Part shown: positions 5,543 through 6,751 of the stretch, piece after piece
Layout: the number at the start of each line of letters is the position of its first letter
Numbering within the stretch: position 1 is the first letter of the stretch
NCBI GenBank assembly: GCA_964476515.1
Contig: CAYZAY010000115.1
Location: 1 to 6,751, forward strand
DNA length: 6,751 bases
Source: JASMHC01 sp964476515
GTDB taxonomy: Bacteria > Pseudomonadota > Alphaproteobacteria > Rhodobacterales > Rhodobacteraceae
Reading direction: 5' to 3'
Translations under genes and position numbers: made by a program
The notes under the pieces: generated by a model
The model's database searches: none
Seen by the model: the letters and a program-made list of their open reading frames with translations, nothing else
What the model was told of the DNA's origin: nothing

Positions 5543-6751
5543 AAGAGCATGACAAGGGCGTAACGCGCGCATTTGTTCTCCATCCGGATATTTCAAGTGA
5601 TAGACAGCGTCGCGATGCGACTGCAGGGCTGGAAGAAGCTGTGTCTTTGGCTGCAGCACTTCCTGAGTTGGAAGTGGTTGGGTCACTTGTCGTTAGGTTG
5701 CCAAAACCCCAGCCAGGTTATCTGTTCGGGTCGGGAAAAATTGAAGAACTCAAACAGATATTTGATGACGCGGAAGTCGATCTCGTTCTAATCGACGGGC
5801 CGGTATCTCCTGTTCAACAGCGAAATCTGGAAAAGGCGTGGAAGGTCAAACTTCTCGACCGAACCGGCCTGATCCTTGAGATTTTCTCGGACCGTGCCCG
5901 AACGCGCGAAGGCGTACTTCAGGTGGAAATGGCGGCGCTAAGCTATCAAAGGACGCGTCTGGTTAGGGCTTGGACCCACCTTGAGCGCCAAAGGGGCGGT
6001 TTGGGGTTTGTCGGTGGCCCGGGTGAAACTCAGATCGAGGCTGACAGACGTGCGATTGACGACCAGCTTGTTCGCTTGCGTCGGCAGCTTGAAAAAGTTG
6101 TCAAAACGCGTGAACTGCATCGCAACGCGCGTGCCAAGGTGCCTTATCCTATTGTTGCTTTGGTCGGATATACGAACGCTGGCAAGTCGACGCTGTTCAA
6201 TCGCCTAACCGGTGCGGATGTGATGGCTGAAGATATGCTGTTCGCCACGCTCGACCCTACAATGCGCGGCGTAAAGCTACCAGACGGACCAGAAGTGATC
6301 TTGTCAGACACTGTTGGGTTTATTTCAGACCTGCCAACCGAACTTGTCGCTTCATTTAGGGCAACGCTGGAAGAAGTCCTTGCAGCAGACTTAATCCTTC
6401 ACATTCGCGATATCAGTCATGCCCAATCCAATGAGCAAGCCGAAGATGTAATAAACATCCTTGAAAGCTTGGGCGTCGAAGATGATCGCCCGATGCTGGA
6501 AGTGTGGAACAAAATCGACCAGCTGGATTCTGATCAGAAAGAGCTGAAGCAGATTTCAGTTCAATCAGACGAAAACACCCAAATGGTGTCGGCTATTACG
6601 GGCGAGGGGTTAGAAGCCTTGCTTGAAGAGGTCACAAACCGGCTGGAAGGTAAGAAGACGGTCACTGATCTGTTGGTGCCCTATAGCGATGGGCGCAAAC
6701 GCGCTTGGCTATTTGAACAGGGCATCGTCGAGAACGAAGAACAGGTCGACG
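5539..6751 (+). CDS. hflX: Ribosome-associated GTPase HflX (3' truncated by window edge)
   Basis: GTPase that binds the 50S subunit and, in E. coli, splits stalled 70S ribosomes under heat stress. The frame is open for 404 codons to the window edge, with only a short C-terminal part missing. The N-terminal HflX domain (about 1-115) includes the YLFGSGKIEEL segment and GPVSPVQQRNLE. The hallmark linker RGGLGFVGGPGETQIEADRR (about 152-171) is followed by a charged helical stretch to about 200. G-domain motifs are G1 GYTNAGKST (210-218, K216), G2 FATLDPT, G3 DTVGF (257-261), G4 NKID (324-327) and G5 SAITGEG (from 351). Start: GTG at 5539 overlaps the hfq stop as GTGA and gives VKEHDKGVTRAFVLHPD; ATG at 5549 is out of frame and soon stops. 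The overlap implies translational coupling to hfq. No in-frame stop was seen. Confidence 0.94.
   Translation, partial: MKEHDKGVTRAFVLHPDISSDRQRRDATAGLEEAVSLAAALPELEVVGSLVVRLPKPQPGYLFGSGKIEELKQIFDDAEVDLVLIDGPVSPVQQRNLEKAWKVKLLDRTGLILEIFSDRARTREGVLQVEMAALSYQRTRLVRAWTHLERQRGGLGFVGGPGETQIEADRRAIDDQLVRLRRQLEKVVKTRELHRNARAKVPYPIVALVGYTNAGKSTLFNRLTGADVMAEDMLFATLDPTMRGVKLPDGPEVILSDTVGFISDLPTELVASFRATLEEVLAADLILHIRDISHAQSNEQAEDVINILESLGVEDDRPMLEVWNKIDQLDSDQKELKQISVQSDENTQMVSAITGEGLEALLEEVTNRLEGKKTVTDLLVPYSDGRKRAWLFEQGIVENEEQVD

Noticed and set aside
5573..5791. Plus-strand frame starting at an ATG-like or alternative codon inside early hflX.
   Set aside because: Out of phase with the HflX G-domain frame, which carries all the family motifs.

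Overview
The window is a stretch of conserved chromosomal core from an alphaproteobacterium. The best guess is a Rhodobacterales (marine Roseobacter-type) member with a fairly low GC for that group. This rests on gene order and protein style: an NtrX lacking the sigma-54 contact loop, a TrkA-TrkH pair, a short Hfq, and HflX overlapping hfq. No mobile element, CRISPR, tRNA or rRNA is visible, and every gene is on the + strand.

Layout. Positions 1-816 hold the 3' part of ntrY, a membrane sensor kinase. Its N-terminal sensor region lies before the window. After a 9-base gap comes ntrX (826-2208), its response regulator. A 72-base gap with a 7-bp hairpin leads to trkA (2281-3660), the NAD-binding gating subunit of a K+ uptake system. 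Nine bases later is trkH (3670-5175), the K+-translocating membrane subunit. A 127-base gap, the longest in the window, probably carries the promoter and leader of hfq (5303-5542). The hflX GTPase gene starts on a GTG at 5539 that overlaps the hfq stop codon, and it runs off the right edge.

How the genes fit together. NtrY/NtrX is a phosphorelay linked in alphaproteobacteria to nitrogen, redox and envelope responses. TrkA/TrkH forms one K+ transporter. Hfq (RNA chaperone) and HflX (ribosome-associated GTPase) form a post-transcriptional and stress pair. Tight spacing suggests three units of close coupling: ntrYX, trkAH and hfq-hflX. These may be read through as one long transcript with internal promoters.

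No new system is evident. The items most worth a second look are: (i) NtrX keeps its ATPase residues but has no GAFTGA loop; (ii) a degenerate copy of part of the hflX 5' coding region lies in the trkH-hfq gap; (iii) an A-R-N triplet run abuts the hfq ribosome binding site and could be an autoregulatory Hfq site; (iv) the hfq-hflX GTGA overlap.
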